64,000 nucleotides of DNA, taken from Steromphala cineraria (Eukaryota > Mollusca > Gastropoda > Trochida > Trochidae). Positions within the stretch are counted from its first letter, which is position 1; every line of letters starts with the position of its first letter. Under the pieces are notes generated by a model. It did no database searches. It was given only the letters and a program-made list of their open reading frames with translations, and was not told the origin of the DNA. A program made the position numbers and the translations under genes. Shown piece by piece: positions 48,229 through 60,790 of the stretch. The stretch spans positions 30,700,673 to 30,764,672 of the forward strand of contig OU744732.1 in NCBI GenBank assembly GCA_916613615.1, given 5' to 3'.

Positions 48229-50286
48229 TGAATATACTTAGAACAGGTGAGCATATTCCTTATTGGGTTACATAGTGTTGGTTTTTTGGGAGATTACGGT
48301 ATGACCGCCTCTATGTAATATAACGTATGATACCTCATTAGATGGGCAATTGAATTACCTTTAATTTGAGTATACTTAGAAGGTGGTGCACGTATTCCTT
48401 GGTACCTTCACAATTTTTTGTTTGAAAGAACTACAATAAAGGGTTACATAGTGTTGGTTTTTGGGAGATTACGGTATGACCGCCTCTATGTAATGTAACG
48501 TATGATACCTCATTGGATGGGCAATTGAATTACCTTTAAATTGAGTATACTTAGAAGGTGGTGCACGTATTCCTTGGTACCTTCAGAATTTGTTGTTTGA
48601 AAGAACTACAATAAAGGGTTACATAGTGTTGGTTTTTGGGAGATTACGGTATGACCGCCTCTATGTAATATAACGTATGATACCTCATTGGATGGGCAAT
48701 TGAATTACCTTTAATTTGAGTATACTTAGAAGGTGGTGCACGTATTCCTTGGTACCTTCAGAATTTTTTGTTTGAATAAAATGGTTACTTAGTGTTGGTC
48801 TTTGGGAGATTACGGTATGACCGCCTCTATGTAATATAACGTATGATACCTCATTAGATGGGCAATTGAATTACCTTTAATTTGAGTATACTTAGAAGGT
48901 GGTGCACGTATTCCTTGGTACCTTCAGAATTTGTTGTTTGAAAGAACTACAATAAAGGGTTACATAGTGTTGGTTTTTGGGAGATTACGGTATGACCGCC
49001 TCTATGTAATATAACGTATGATACCTCATTGGATGGGCAATTGAATTACCTTTAATTTGAGTATACTTAGAAGGTGGTGCACGTATTCCTTGGTACCTTC
49101 AGAATTTTTTGTTTGAATAAAATGGTTACTTAGTGTTGGTCTTTGGGAGATTACGGTATGACCGCCTCTATGTAATATAACGTATGATACCTCATTGGAT
49201 GGGCAATTGAATTACCTTTAATTTGAGTATACTTAGAAGGTGGTGCACGTATTCCTTGGTACCTTCAGAATTTGTTGTTTGAAAGAACTACAATAAAGGG
49301 TTACATAGTGTTGGTTTTTGGGAGATTACGGTATGACCGCCTCTATGTAATATAACGTATGATACCTCATGGGATGGACAATTGAATTACCTTTAATTTG
49401 AGTATACTTAGAAGGTGTTGCACGTATTCCTTGGTACCTTCAGAATTTTTTGTTTGAACAAAATGGTTACTTAGTGTTGGTTTTTGGGAGATTACGGTAT
49501 GACCGCCTCTATGTAATATAACGTATGATACCTCATTGGATGGGCAATTGAATTACCTTTAATTTGAGTATACTTAGAAGGTGGTGCACGTATTCCTTGG
49601 TACCTTCAGAATTTTTTGTTTGAAAGAACTACAATAAAGGGTTACATAGTGTTGGTTTTTGGGAGATTACGATATGACCGCCTCTATGTAATATAACGTA
49701 TGATACCTCATTGGATGGGCAATTGAATTACCTTTAATTTGAGTATACTTAGAAGGTGGTGCACGTATTCCTTGGTACCTTCAGAATTTGTTGTTTGAAT
49801 AAAATGGTTACTTAGTGTTGGTTTTTGGGAGATTACGGTATGACCGCCTCTATGTAATATAACGTATGATACCTCATTGGATGGGCAATTGAATTACCTT
49901 TAATGTGAGTATACTTAGAAGGTGGTGCACGTATTCCTTGGTACCTTCACAATTTTTTGTTTGAAAGAACTACAATAAAGGGTTACATAGTGTTGGTTTT
50001 TGGGAGATTACGATATGACCGCCTCTATGTAATATAACGTATGATACCTCATTGGATGGGCAATTGAATTACCTTTAATTTGAGTATACTTAGAAGGTGG
50101 TGCACGTATTCCTTGGTACCTTCAGAATTTTTTGTTTGAATAAAATGGTTACTTAGTGTTGGTTTTTGGGAGATTACGGTATGACCGCCTCTATGTAATA
50201 TAACGTATGATACCTCATTGGATGGGCAATTGAATTACCTTTAATTTGAGTATACTTAGAAGGTGGTGCACGTATTCCTTGGTACC
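48229..50286 (-). repeat. Right-arm satellite array, alternating 166/175 bp
   Basis: Inverse orientation of the left array. GGTACC marks fall at 48401, 48576, 48751, 48917, 49092, 49258, 49433, 49599, 49774, 49940, 50115 and 50281, giving spacings of 175, 175, 166, 175, 166, 175, 166, 175, 166, 175 and 166. This is an almost strict dimer of 341 bp. The innermost monomer is truncated and rearranged (48229-48290). The 80-codon minus frame 50174-50416 is a by-product. Confidence 0.97.
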
Positions 50287-50367
50287 CTAGGTCGACTTTT
50301 CTGAATAAGTAACTGGAAAAACTGAATATCGAATAAGGAATAAGGAATAAGTAACCAACTTCACACT

Positions 50368-50795
50368 GCCGGATAGGCATAATATCCATAAATATTGTCT
50401 CTTTGGTTATCACCAACGTTTTTAGTTGTTGGCAAAGAAATTTTCACTTAAGGATTTGCAAATAACAAATTCTAGGTATGAACGAAAGAAAGTACACACT
50501 TTAGTAGAATTATCATATGTTAATTACAGATATTTCGATTTCTTATGTACTATTCCAAAACTGATAAAAACAAAAGTTAAATCATTGTTTAAAGAACATT
50601 TACAAGCTACAAAATAGTTGAAATGCATTTTCATATTTTTTTTCAATAAATAATTTTGATATCACACAAATGTTAATAAAAGACACTAATCTATTCAAAA
50701 TCAATTAAAATGCCTTTTTTATAATTTCGACAACTTTTTATACATTGTAGAAGAAATGATAGTGTAAAGTCTTTCTCTTACCTCTGCATACATTA
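50368..50795. other. Intergenic right flank of the large palindrome
   Basis: AT-rich, with a 63-codon plus frame (50426-50617) rich in Lys and without a recognisable family. Nothing else was seen. Confidence 0.5.
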
Positions 50796-51142
50796 AAGGA
50801 GCAGTAGCACGTTTTTAGGGAAAATATAAACTGATGCCATGAAATCGAAAATAAATAGTTCCAACTGAAATATGATGTTATTAAAGTAAAAGAAACAGCA
50901 ATAAATAAAATTTAAAATGTAAAGTTCAACCATGTGATTCCTTTTTCTAATACAAAATGAATAAAAGCTGTTCACACAAACATGACGGCAAATAGGTGAA
51001 TCTTTATAATTCGTTCTCTGACTGTGGATGATTGGTTTGCCTTATGATATGTTTGACACTTTCAAAATAATACATTAAGCATTAACGCACAATCATCAGT
51101 GAAAAAATTTTAATTTAAAAATTTCAAAAAACGTGCTACTTT
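50796..51142 (+). mobile_element. TA-flanked MITE, copy 12
   Basis: Forward copy of 347 bp. The left end AAGGAGCAGTAGCACG follows TA; the right end ACGTGCTACTTTAA has lost the GCCCC. The body is more diverged than in most copies, suggesting an older insertion. Confidence 0.88.
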
Positions 51143-54100
51143 AAATAAAGATATTTTAACAAAACATTTATCAGACACCTATTATTTTGTTCAAATACAT
51201 GTACAATGTATGTGTTATTGTAAACGTGCACTAACTTAATACATCGTTTGTCTCTTAGATATTGAGTACATGTGTGTATTTTCTGTTGCCTGGCAGTTTA
51301 TATGAGTGACCATTGCATGCTACATGTTCCTTGTATTTATATATATATTAAACAAGTGATTAGATATAACCATTTCAGAACTGAAGTTATTTGATGATAA
51401 TGTCATATTTAAAGATAAAACCAAAATCAATTTTCAGACATAGACAGATTGCCATAGGCATAGAAGAGGCTTCTTCACAGTCGAACCAAGGCGTCAAGAC
51501 ATTCTGCAAGAGGTGTCATAACATTGAAAATGGAATCAATTTCCCATCGGTTTCAAATATTAAACCTAACATTATTTTCCTCTTTGGTAATAAATATGTA
51601 ATGTCTGTGAGTTGCTTTAAGAAGTTGAAATAACTAAGTAAAAGTTTGATGGATTACTTCATTATTTGTTTAATCAAGAAGAAGATTGATAACCTTTGCA
51701 AATTAACTGTCATGACGAATCCAAACTAGCAGCAGGTTTCAATATTTGGCAGAATTTGTGTATTGAATAGATTTGATCTGCACGTGCCAATCCAAAGGAA
51801 AGCCTATGGGGCCTTAGTTGTCTTTCATTAAGACCTTGACCTGTCTTGACCTTGGTCCCTTCTTCTTGACATTTAATAGTCAGTCAGTAGTTAATAGTAC
51901 AATAGTTTATAGATCCTCGCATAACCATTCCGTAATGAAGAATACGGGCTTAAATGCACAAATGATCATGTACTTGCTGTAACTGGTTATATATTGGAAA
52001 AGACTATGCCCTATTTCGGATCTTTCAAACTTTACATAAGTATATTTGAATATACAAGACTATGACACTACTTAAATTACAGTCTAATCAATGCGACTAA
52101 AAGTACTATATTAAGGAAACAAGTCTCTCTGTAAACGAGAACAAAAGTTCAAAACAGGAAATGCGTGGGCATACTTAAATTCTTTTACTCTAATTCTCAT
52201 TGTTTTAAAAAGAAATTATTTATGTAAGGTAGTTTCCACATAATGCCTTTTAGAAACAAATAAATGACATTGTTATTTCAAAGGACAGTTTCATCCCATG
52301 GCAGACTGCATTCTGAAATGACATGTTCAACATGATTGAGATAAATTATAATTGTGTCTTTTTTTATCTAAATTCTCAATTCAACTTCTTTTTTTAAATT
52401 AAATGTAAAAAAAATTAAATTTGGAAACATTTTGATAACATTTGAAGACATTTGAAGACGGGCGTGGGACAGGTTGTTCACTCTATTTAGAAATTATAAT
52501 CATACACTGTCATCTTCCTAATAGGTGATAGATTTCTCTTCTATGAAACTTTTACTTACAGCTTGTCACACATTTGATAGATCTTCAACACTTTTATTGA
52601 GTCAACTACACATTAGTATCATATCTTCCGATGCTATAGTACTCACGGGTATAGAAATAATATTGTTTTGGCGATTATTTCTATTTTTAACAAACTTGAC
52701 ATTCTAATTAGAAATATCCACTCAAATTGCTTTTCCTAACTTTGACAGTTTTGGTGAAACCCCACGAGATATACCAGTATACAGGAGAGAACAACGTGTC
52801 ATTTTTAAGTCGAAAAGTCTGTTTCTGATGGAAACTATGATATGTAAATGAGCTGTAATCTCAGTGGAGTCGGTTAAAAACTTAATGTTAATGCAATACA
52901 TCTACCTTATATCCTCTTCTATTTATAACATATGTCTTATCAAAATCCAGAAAATAATTGAAAAAGGTTTGTGGTGTATTTTCGTGTTTACATCCCGACA
53001 CACGTGTTAATAACTACTTGTCTTATAAGTTCATTCATAACCTTTGTTGCTGCAGGTTTATTGTAACACGCTTTGCATATAGTCACGTAAGCTATGACAT
53101 GTTTCCAAGTGTGTTCCTAATATGCAAATTTTAAACGATTATACCTGAAAAGGGCAATTTAAATTATATATTTGCAATGCTTTCATAAGGAAAAACTTTG
53201 TTATTTCAAAATCTGTTAAAAATCATATATTTTTCTAATGATAAAAAGGAAAGGCCAATTTATATTTCCGTGAGTACTTTATGTCCTGTTTGAACCGACT
53301 GCACCAGCTTCTTACCTACTATACCATTTCGCATCAACATTTCACATCTCGCAAGAACTTTACTTCTACAGTATATGGGATCAGAAATTTGACAATGTAA
53401 CATTTGCTACCCCAATGCCATGTTTTTCGGTTCCGTGCTTCGATAGAAAGCGATATTTAAACATTTTTATTGGTTGATTTAAGATATCGATTCAATTAAT
53501 GATATACTGTAAGAGAGGCCCGATTAATGACTACAACAATAAAGTTTAACAAATTATACCTGCAGTTACAATTACGATGATAAGAGTGATAGTTAAGTCG
53601 AAGATGAGGTCTTTAAAATTTCTATATAATTTAGCTTTAAGTTACGTATCAAATGAATTCATGTTTGCAATTTGATAACCTCTGCTACAAATATTATATA
53701 TATGATGTCATTGTTGACAATGGCATAACTGTCATGATTATGCCTATTTTCAGGAAATACAAATCGATGAAGATTATACTATTTAAGATCTCATCTTTCA
53801 ATTCTTTCAAATTTTTATTTGCATTACAAGTAATCTTCATCAGAATAAACCTGATCATGAATGGATACATGGAATGTTAATGAGGTAATGCGATGATTAT
53901 GTTTGAGTCATATTTGGATAATGTTTCTTTTTACTGGAAGAGAGAATTAATTTCGAATCTAAGTTTTGTTTAAATCAAAGACATCACAAACGCAGGACTG
54001 TGATCTTGTTCACCCCCCCCCCCCCCCCCCCCTCTTGGAATGATGACGACATATAAAAAGTGATATACGTGGAAGCATCAATTTCTTCACATTTTCCTCA

Positions 54101-56089
54101 ACAAATTTTGCTGATGTCATATTCACACGCTCATATATCTCAATGATTAATCCTATCATCCGAAGTCGAAGAAGAAGTTTTCAAGTATCCTGAAAAAACT
54201 GTCTGCAATGTTTGTTTGTGCAAACAATTTTTATCGTTTCTGGTAGGGGAATGGATTCCTGTAACGTCACGCGATATGACACGTTCGCTTAAGGGTTGAT
54301 ACTTGTTCTACTGTCTTGTAAACAATTTGGATAGGTATCTTCATTTTGCAGACATTTACATAGATCATATTCGTATTTAACTTGTTGTTTTTTCTCCTTA
54401 ATGTTCATAAACCATATTATTGCCTTCTTGAGTAGGCCAAATAAATATGACTTTGTTATGTCATTCATGGAAAGCGATGTCGGCAGGGTTTTCAATAGAG
54501 ATATATGTATATATAAGAGGAAATGAAATAACTTGGCTAATAATACAATTCAAAATTTTATACTGACATCAATCAATTAAACAAAACCAATGGTGATGTA
54601 ACCTGAAAATCTTCTTCAACAAACATTACTCAATATTTCATGTAAGATTAAGATGTTTTAAGCTTTTCTTAAAATGCTATTCAGCAGAATTAACTTATAT
54701 CTGTCTGGCTTATCTGGATTAAGTAGATAATTCAACTGTAACCTGTTTACATTAATATTGAATGAAAATGCAATATCAACTTTAAACGGTTTCTTAAAGA
54801 TGAAATATGTCAAACGTCCCATGCCAATAAGTGCTAGGAGATACATAAACATTCAGTCATTTCATTTAATAGCTTACTTAATGTTCATGTTAAACTTACA
54901 TGACTAAAGTTCAGAACTTTATTTCTCTGATGCCAAAGCACAGAATATTCGTTCATGTTACTATACAGATAAAAATATGTATTCTGATTTACATAAGTCA
55001 ATGATTAGTAAATACTTTCTACATAGTAGGCAAGATTTGTTTATGTTTGGCAAGTAACAATATTATTACGGTCATCGTATGTCTGATAGTAAGACGTAAA
55101 CAATTACATAGTTTGAGATGTGTTATTTCATTTGCCAAATCTAACCTTTATTCTTTACCAACTATGCATTTGTTTTACAACGCATTATATTAATGAAGAA
55201 AAAGTGCAAAAATTATATTCATATTTTCATAGGGAACACGTTTGGTCACAGCTTAATCAGACATGTACAACCATAGGAAAGGTGATATTGATGCCCACTT
55301 GATTTTATTTGCTTTTAATTTCACAATCAGTGTAGGCAACTTGTTGTCAATATCAGGATGTTTTCATTAGCTGGCATGCATTCATCAAAGAACATTAGCA
55401 CAATAACGATAACACTTTTATTTTATTTGCAGTGTTTCCTTATCTGATTTCATTACATTACAACAATACGAGTTAAGGTTGAAACCTTATACAACCGTTT
55501 TATTGAAACCTGCGACTCAAATTGACAATCCATGTCATATGGTCTTGATAAAACAGCGATAATGTTGCATTGTAAACCCCGATATAGAGACAACGTTTTT
55601 TTTATTTCATTCCTCGGAGCACGGTTTGATAAGATTGATAGTTCATCATTTGTAATTTCTTAAATTGACATAACGTCTGACAGATTGGTAAAATTCTTTC
55701 AAAGAATGTCTTTGACAAAATGACATCTTATCGTCGTATAACTGTAACCTAGTAATTATAAGTCATTCAAATACAATGAAGCGGCAAATGTATATCTTGG
55801 GAAAATATATCAAAAGCTCATTAAGCTTATTATCCCTGGAAACGAAATATTCGTTTCTCGTCTTCTTTTGAAAGAGCGGAAACGATTTATTAGAGATAGT
55901 ATTCCTTCAATTATACGTTTGAAAAAAATGATGTATTGTATTTATGGTCAATTTTATTCCTATCAGCTACTCACTAACGATATTTTTTGCAAATACATTA
56001 ACTTTATGTGAGTGAGATGGGAGAAATGAAACAATGGATTGACTATCAATGGAATATATATTTTTAAGCAATGAGCTCTACCTTATTCA
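51143..56089. other. Long intergenic stretch, nothing convincing
   Basis: About 5 kb of AT-rich DNA. Short frames (51391-51633, 52525-52707, 53653-53880, 54289-54495, 54658-54852, 55120-55302) have no recognisable domain, splice or promoter context. The only distinct repeat is a poly-C tract at 54013-54032. Confidence 0.5.
54013..54032 (+). repeat. (C)20 homopolymer
   Basis: Twenty uninterrupted C residues. The length is likely to be unstable and may be misassembled. Confidence 0.9.
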
Positions 56090-56145
56090 AGCTTCTATGC
56101 TTGTCAAATGAAAACATTATTCGTATCTTTTCTTTTCAATATTTA
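56090..56145 (+). repeat. Direct repeat flanking the nested stack, left
   Basis: CTTCTATGCTTGTCAAATGA and the following bases to about 56143 match 60717-60770 closely. It lies just outside the nested insertion stack on the left. Confidence 0.8.
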
Positions 56146-56151
56146 GAGGAT

Positions 56152-56302
56152 ATTTGTGTTTTCTTGACAAATACCATGTTTATCTCATCGAGTGAGGAAG
56201 AAAGTTTATATTTTCGCGAGTGGCGCAGGCACGAGTGAAAATATGTAACTTTTCTGCCTCACGAGATGAGATAAACATGGTATTTGTCAAGAAAACACAA
56301 AT
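56152..56302. mobile_element. 151-bp hairpin element
   Basis: ATTTGTGTTTTCTTGACAAA at the left pairs with TTTGTCAAGAAAACACAAAT at the right. The arms stay nearly complementary almost to the centre (GCGAGTGGCGCAGGCACGAG). A 75-codon minus frame across it is a by-product. Confidence 0.88.
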
Positions 56303-58665
56303 TTTCCATTTATTATATGATTTAAGGACATACCCTACCCAGAAATAAAAATATTTAGATTTTTCTGAAAATAAGCATGTTTGTTCAACTGAATGTGCTG
56401 ATTTCAAAAATCAAATAAAAAAAGGGGGTCACCGTGCTCGTTTTTGAGTAAAATCGATTTAAAAAATGACATTTTTGTGAAAAAAGCCAAAAAATATCAA
56501 ATTTTGTATTTGACCACAATTTTTGTGTAAGCATGAAATATCAAAAAAAAATTAATGCTTAAAGTGAGAAATGAAACAGTTGTACATGTTAAAAACAAAA
56601 ATGTTTGATAAAAAAATCATTGTAATAAATTTTTCAGGTTTTTTGTCACACGTAATCATATTTTTCACCCCAAAAAATGAATAGATTTTCTTAATAAATA
56701 ACTTTTCAAAATTTAGAATTTTTTAAAATTCTCATTATATGAACTTGACAATATAAGAAACTGAAATTTGAAGAAAAAAATGGGGGTCACCGTCGAAAAA
56801 ACGCGAACTTTTTCCTGTTGAAAATGAATATAGGGAGTGAAAAAATTGCCTACTGCAGCCGGAGCGAGTCTAGAATGCCGTTGGCTTTCCTTTACAAGCA
56901 ACAGTTTGTTGACGGCTTGTGCAATATCGTTCAAAATTATATATTTTAATCTAAAAGACACACAAGTTAACCTCTTAATCTCTTTAATTTTCCACAAATT
57001 TATAAAAAAGACTAAAAAGAACAACAACGTATCCGGGGTATCATGCGACATTTGAAGTCAATGAGCAACGAATCAAGTGTGCACATTCGCATCATGCATT
57101 GCATTAAACATCACCCACTGCAATGAGCATGCATGCCTTTCCGTGTTCTTCACAAATCTATGAATTACCCGTTATATTCAAGTAATTTTCACTATCCAAA
57201 TCTACCAAAGAAGCATTATTTCATGAGCACTGCAGACAAATCTGCATACGGACGATCGACGACACATGTAAACTTCCGCTTAGACTGTATTTCGTCCTTG
57301 ACTACATTTTCGTTACTCTCATGTTTAGATCAACTTTGCAAAAATTACGGTGGATGTCAGTTTCATTCGCTAATAAAATGTTATTATATTCTGAAAACTT
57401 TTGTTTGGAAACTTGGAATAAAAACATATCTTTGTCTTGATAAGATTGGATCCCGCAGCAAGTCTAGTTGACATCAAACGTAGGTGGTCAACAACATCGT
57501 GGTTCAATCAGGTCACACACAAAATTCTACCTTCGAATCGACTATCGTCCAAAGAGTTTTTATGAGGCAAATATTCATAATAATGGACTATATATATGTG
57601 ATAATTTAATCTACAGGTTGCATACTTTGACATATTGTAAACTTTATATAATATATTATTTAATCAATGGATATATGTTTCTATATTTTTCTTAGCTTAC
57701 CGGTAGGTCTCAAGTTCCCAACAAAATAAATCAAAGAAGTCTATTTCAATTATATATTTTATTTCATCAAAAACTTTTAATATTTATGTAGCCTTGTATA
57801 GAAATTGAACTCAGTGCCATATGCCATAATACATATCTATTCCTGAATATCAGCATGTTTCACATACCTTTAATTTTTTCACATGTATCCTTGTCATTAA
57901 CTTTATTCACATTTTTCCTTTAAATTTCTAAAATAAGACTACTTATAGGTCTTAGCCAGGTAGCCATGATAGGGATTCAATTCAAATTAACTGCTGGCAC
58001 TGTGGCACAATTAAAAAAATCATGGACCATGTTGCAGATGGAAAGTCTGTTAGATTATGTTTTTCAAGTGTTTTCCAGGAAAGTGCACAATGGGCAGGAA
58101 CAATCACACCACTGCTCCTGCATCATAATCTGCAATAATAAAAACATAGGATAAAAACATATCAATCACACCTTTTTTTTATTCTTTTTAAAAATATTTT
58201 TAACACAATATATTAGTTTGATACACTTATGACAGTATGTAATAAGAAGAGATACTGCAGTTACAAATATGATTTTGAAACATTTGCTTTTCCAAAATAT
58301 AGGTAAAAGGAAATAGAAACAGAAAATATGTTCTGAATCATAAAGCAATGCCATTTCCAATCAAAGAGAAACATCTTTTCATGTGATTTGTAAATTCAGA
58401 ACTTATATTCCTTGGGAGAAACTGAAAATGTCTTAACCTATTTATAACTATATCTGTAATCCTGAAAACTTAGATATAAACATTTGATCAGATCTAATTA
58501 CATTTTGTTTCTTTCACACTGTGGGTTTATTTGGTGTACTAGGTTGTTTTTTTAAATGGGTAATTGATAGACATATTGTATTGATGATAATGTTCATTGA
58601 TATTAATTATACATACAATGAAATATCATGATAATTTTGGTAATATTGAAAATAAATAAATTTTT

Positions 58666-58743
58666 ATCTCAGTTCTCCAGTGGGGGGTAATGTGTTTAAT
58701 AATTATCTCAGTTCTCCAGTGGGGGATAATGTGTTTAATAATT
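58666..58743 (+). repeat. 39-bp tandem duplication
   Basis: ATCTCAGTTCTCCAGTGGGG plus ATAATGTGTTTAATAATT occurs twice back to back with one or two differences. Confidence 0.92.
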
Positions 58744-59179
58744 AACTGCAAAAAATTATTCTATCATTTTCTTGTCACCCTTCCAACATAATTTGATTGC
58801 ATTTCAATCTCTGAAGTTAATAATGACTTTAAATCATGAAACTGAAACATACTGAAAAATTATGAAATCAGAAAAAAATCAAAATGACAAATAGAAGATA
58901 ATCACAACACACCATGCACATCAATTTTATAATTTATTTCTATAAACTGTAATATGAGAAATTTTGCTATCCCAAATCTGAAAATAAGACAGTTGAATTG
59001 GCATTAATCTGACATTGGCATCAATCTTAACTTTGGAGAAAAAAAGGAGACTGAGTGTTCTTTATTTTCAACCTAAAATTGAGCTCTCAAGTCTTCTTAT
59101 AGACTTGCATAAGCTTTTATGCTCAATCCTTTATGTTATTTTCAAGTAGGGTCTAGCTGACAGACTAAATTGGCATCTC

Positions 59180-60309
59180 ACCTGCTTAGACATGAATTCT
59201 TTGTCTTTCCACAGAGGTAATTCCCTTCTGAATCCAAAAAATCACTTGTTGAGTTGTACAATAGCTCTCAACATCTCCAAAATATATGTTCAGGAATCAG
59301 GATATAATTCACCTAAACATCATTTCCTCTGACTGCAAATCTGAAAAAAATCCAAACAAAAAACATAAGTTTTACTGAAAAATATTTAATATTAACCATC
59401 AATTTCATCTCCATGTTTTCAGATTTGTTTTGTTTTTTTGTTGAAAAATTAAAACAATTGAGTAAATTTATTTTGAGTGAGTCAGATTAAAATATTTTCT
59501 TTAGAAATTATTGTTGAAGATAGTATACACAACTTGCTGCAGGCTTCACTAGTAGTTTAACACTGAGACTATAGTTTTTTTTTAAATGCTTTAAAATTCT
59601 TGAAAATCAAGTCTAGATCTTAGCTGAAATCTCAATATATACCCTAGCTGAGGCTGAGGCTCTAGCTTTCTCACATGTGTTTAAATTATCAAAATAAACG
59701 TAAATGAGTAATAAGTTTGAATTATTTTTATATTCATGGCTGAATGTTAGTCTATTTTCACCTCAAAAGTTATTAAGCAAGTATAGGCCTATAATTTGAA
59801 AGTTGCCTACCTGAAAAGTGCTGTGCTGTCATTATCGCTGCCACATAAGAAGTGTTGACTGTTGATCGAGGTAATTCCGGGCTGCACAGTCACACTGGCG
59901 GATTTCCCTATTTCAAGTTGTTATGATTACCGCACCGCAGTAAGAAAAACAACATGGTCAGTTGACTGTCGTCGTCGCGCTGCCTTTGCATTCACGATGG
60001 TTGGCAAAATATTTCGTTGCATATTTTTGATTTTTCAATGAAACGAAGAAAACTTCGCTTTGATTTTTCAATGAAACGAAGAAAACTTCGCTGAAGTCTT
60101 TCATCCTTTTCAGATTTTCTTCTTTTTTGCTTCGACTTTTGCAACTTTAAGCGACAGATTTCGCATTTTACCGGCTGCTTGACTGATTGACGCCGATCAG
60201 CTGATGACAGCATGGCTTGTTTTTCAACGCTACCGTACATCGGTTTCTTGTCGTTAATGTGAAGTAATCTTTTTATTTCAGACTTAAATAAACAAAGTGG
60301 ACCTTTCAA
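59180..60309 (-). other. Candidate minus-strand transcription unit
   Basis: I do not recognise a family. A 105-codon frame starts at ATG 60309 and ends at 59992. It is basic, with one CEIC pair and an in-frame 11-residue tandem (RSFLRFIEKSK twice). Downstream on the same strand, a GC-richer stretch ends at a CAG/GTAG donor-like site near 59811. A short piece at about 59185-59233 lies between a TTTTGGATTCAG acceptor and a CAG/GTGAGA donor and contains ATGTCTAAGCAG. A further acceptor, TTATTTTCAG, lies near 58986. The signals are consistent with a spliced transcript of the TTAA element, possibly non-coding. Chance is a real alternative. Confidence 0.22.
60028..60092 (-). repeat. 33-bp in-frame tandem duplication
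   Basis: Two adjacent units (TGATTTTTCAATGAAACGAA and following) are almost identical. A period of 33 keeps the surrounding minus-strand frame open and doubles an 11-residue segment. Confidence 0.92.
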
Positions 60310-60703
60310 AATCTAAATTATCTTACAACTTACATAAATAATAGTTATCAGTATGCTTTTTATACGAGTTTGTAAATTTCAGCATTGTCGCAAATTTCTC
60401 ATCGTATCGATGTGCGATGCGCACGGTTCTGCGCAGTAACAACGTTTTGATGCGTAGGGTATGTCCTTAATCGTTGTATTTCAAACAAAATTGAAGTGAC
60501 TTTACGTTGAGTCGGCTCCAAAGAGAGCCCGTCGCCAAAGCAACAATATGACGTCATGAGCGTGTCATTGCGTCAGAGCATTGTTCGATGACGTCAGGTC
60601 ATAACACGTTCCATTGTTATTGTCACTAGTGACTGATAACACGGTTTACTGTCATTGATAGATCTCGGTATTTCACCGCCAATCATATAATAAATGAGTT
60701 TCT

Positions 60704-60790
60704 TAATACGATATGCTTCTATGCTTGTCAAATAAAAACATTATTTGTATCGTTTCTGTTTAATATATGAGTTTCTTAATACAATTTGTA
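60704..60790 (+). repeat. Direct repeat flanking the nested stack, right
   Basis: 60717-60770 matches 56090-56145. GAGTTTCTTAATACGAT also recurs about 67 bp on (near 60704 and 60771), so the right side is itself locally duplicated. Confidence 0.75.

Larger units (their letters stand above)
37488..50367. mobile_element. 12.9-kb inverted-repeat (foldback-like) element
   Basis: Terminal sequence AGTGTGAAGTTGGTTACTTA at 37488 is the exact complement of the sequence ending at 50367. The match continues through about 80 bp of unique terminus into a satellite array on each side. Paired segments: 37488-37570 with 50281-50367; 37569-39841 with 48229-50286; 39841-40160 with 47925-48229; 40255-40690 with 47315-47730; 40876-41300 with 46885-47300; 41400-41770 and 42540-42740 with 44925-45372. 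Arms are thus at least 4-5 kb each, and the centre is filled by secondary insertions. No target duplication is obvious next to the termini, and no transposase was recognised. Long TIRs with internal tandem arrays recall foldback or Galileo-type elements; equally it could be an inverted segmental duplication of a satellite-bearing block. Confidence 0.9.
56326..60466. mobile_element. 4.14-kb TTAA-flanked TIR element
   Basis: The ends GGACATACCCTAC and GTAGGGTATGTCC are exact 13-bp inverted repeats, each flanked directly by TTAA (56322-56325 and 60467-60470), the target duplication typical of piggyBac-like elements. No piggyBac transposase was recognised. The interior has two GGGGGTCACCGT motifs (near 56425 and 56783), AT-rich DNA, and a GC-richer right end (59830-60300) with exon-like pieces on the minus strand. 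It may be a non-autonomous element that has captured sequence, or an autonomous one with an unrecognised intron-containing gene. Confidence 0.75.
56307..60700. mobile_element. Small TIR element split by a 4.1-kb insertion
   Basis: CATTTATTATATGATT (56308-56323) is the inverse of AATCATATAATAAATG (60684-60699). Between them, leaving out the TTAA element, only about 240 bp remain (60471-60683). That remainder is GC-richer, with two TGACGTCA sites at 60549-60556 and 60589-60596. This fits a MITE-sized host element into which the larger element inserted. Confidence 0.6.

Noticed and set aside
37488..50367. Large inverted-repeat element considered as a Polinton/Maverick or virus-derived element.
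   Set aside because: No polymerase, integrase, ATPase, protease or capsid-like frames occur inside; the interior is repeats plus a dead Tc1/mariner-like element.
54013..54032. Poly-C run as a regulatory element.
   Set aside because: An isolated homopolymer has no other supporting signal and is prone to sequencing error.
57133..57471. A 112-codon plus frame inside the TTAA element.
   Set aside because: The opposite strand is also largely open and neither shows a recognisable domain; not enough to call a gene.
57966..58154. Overlapping plus- and minus-strand frames that looked exon-like (NCWHCGTIKKIMDHVADGKS on one).
   Set aside because: Both strands are open with conflicting splice signals, so no strand or frame could be chosen.
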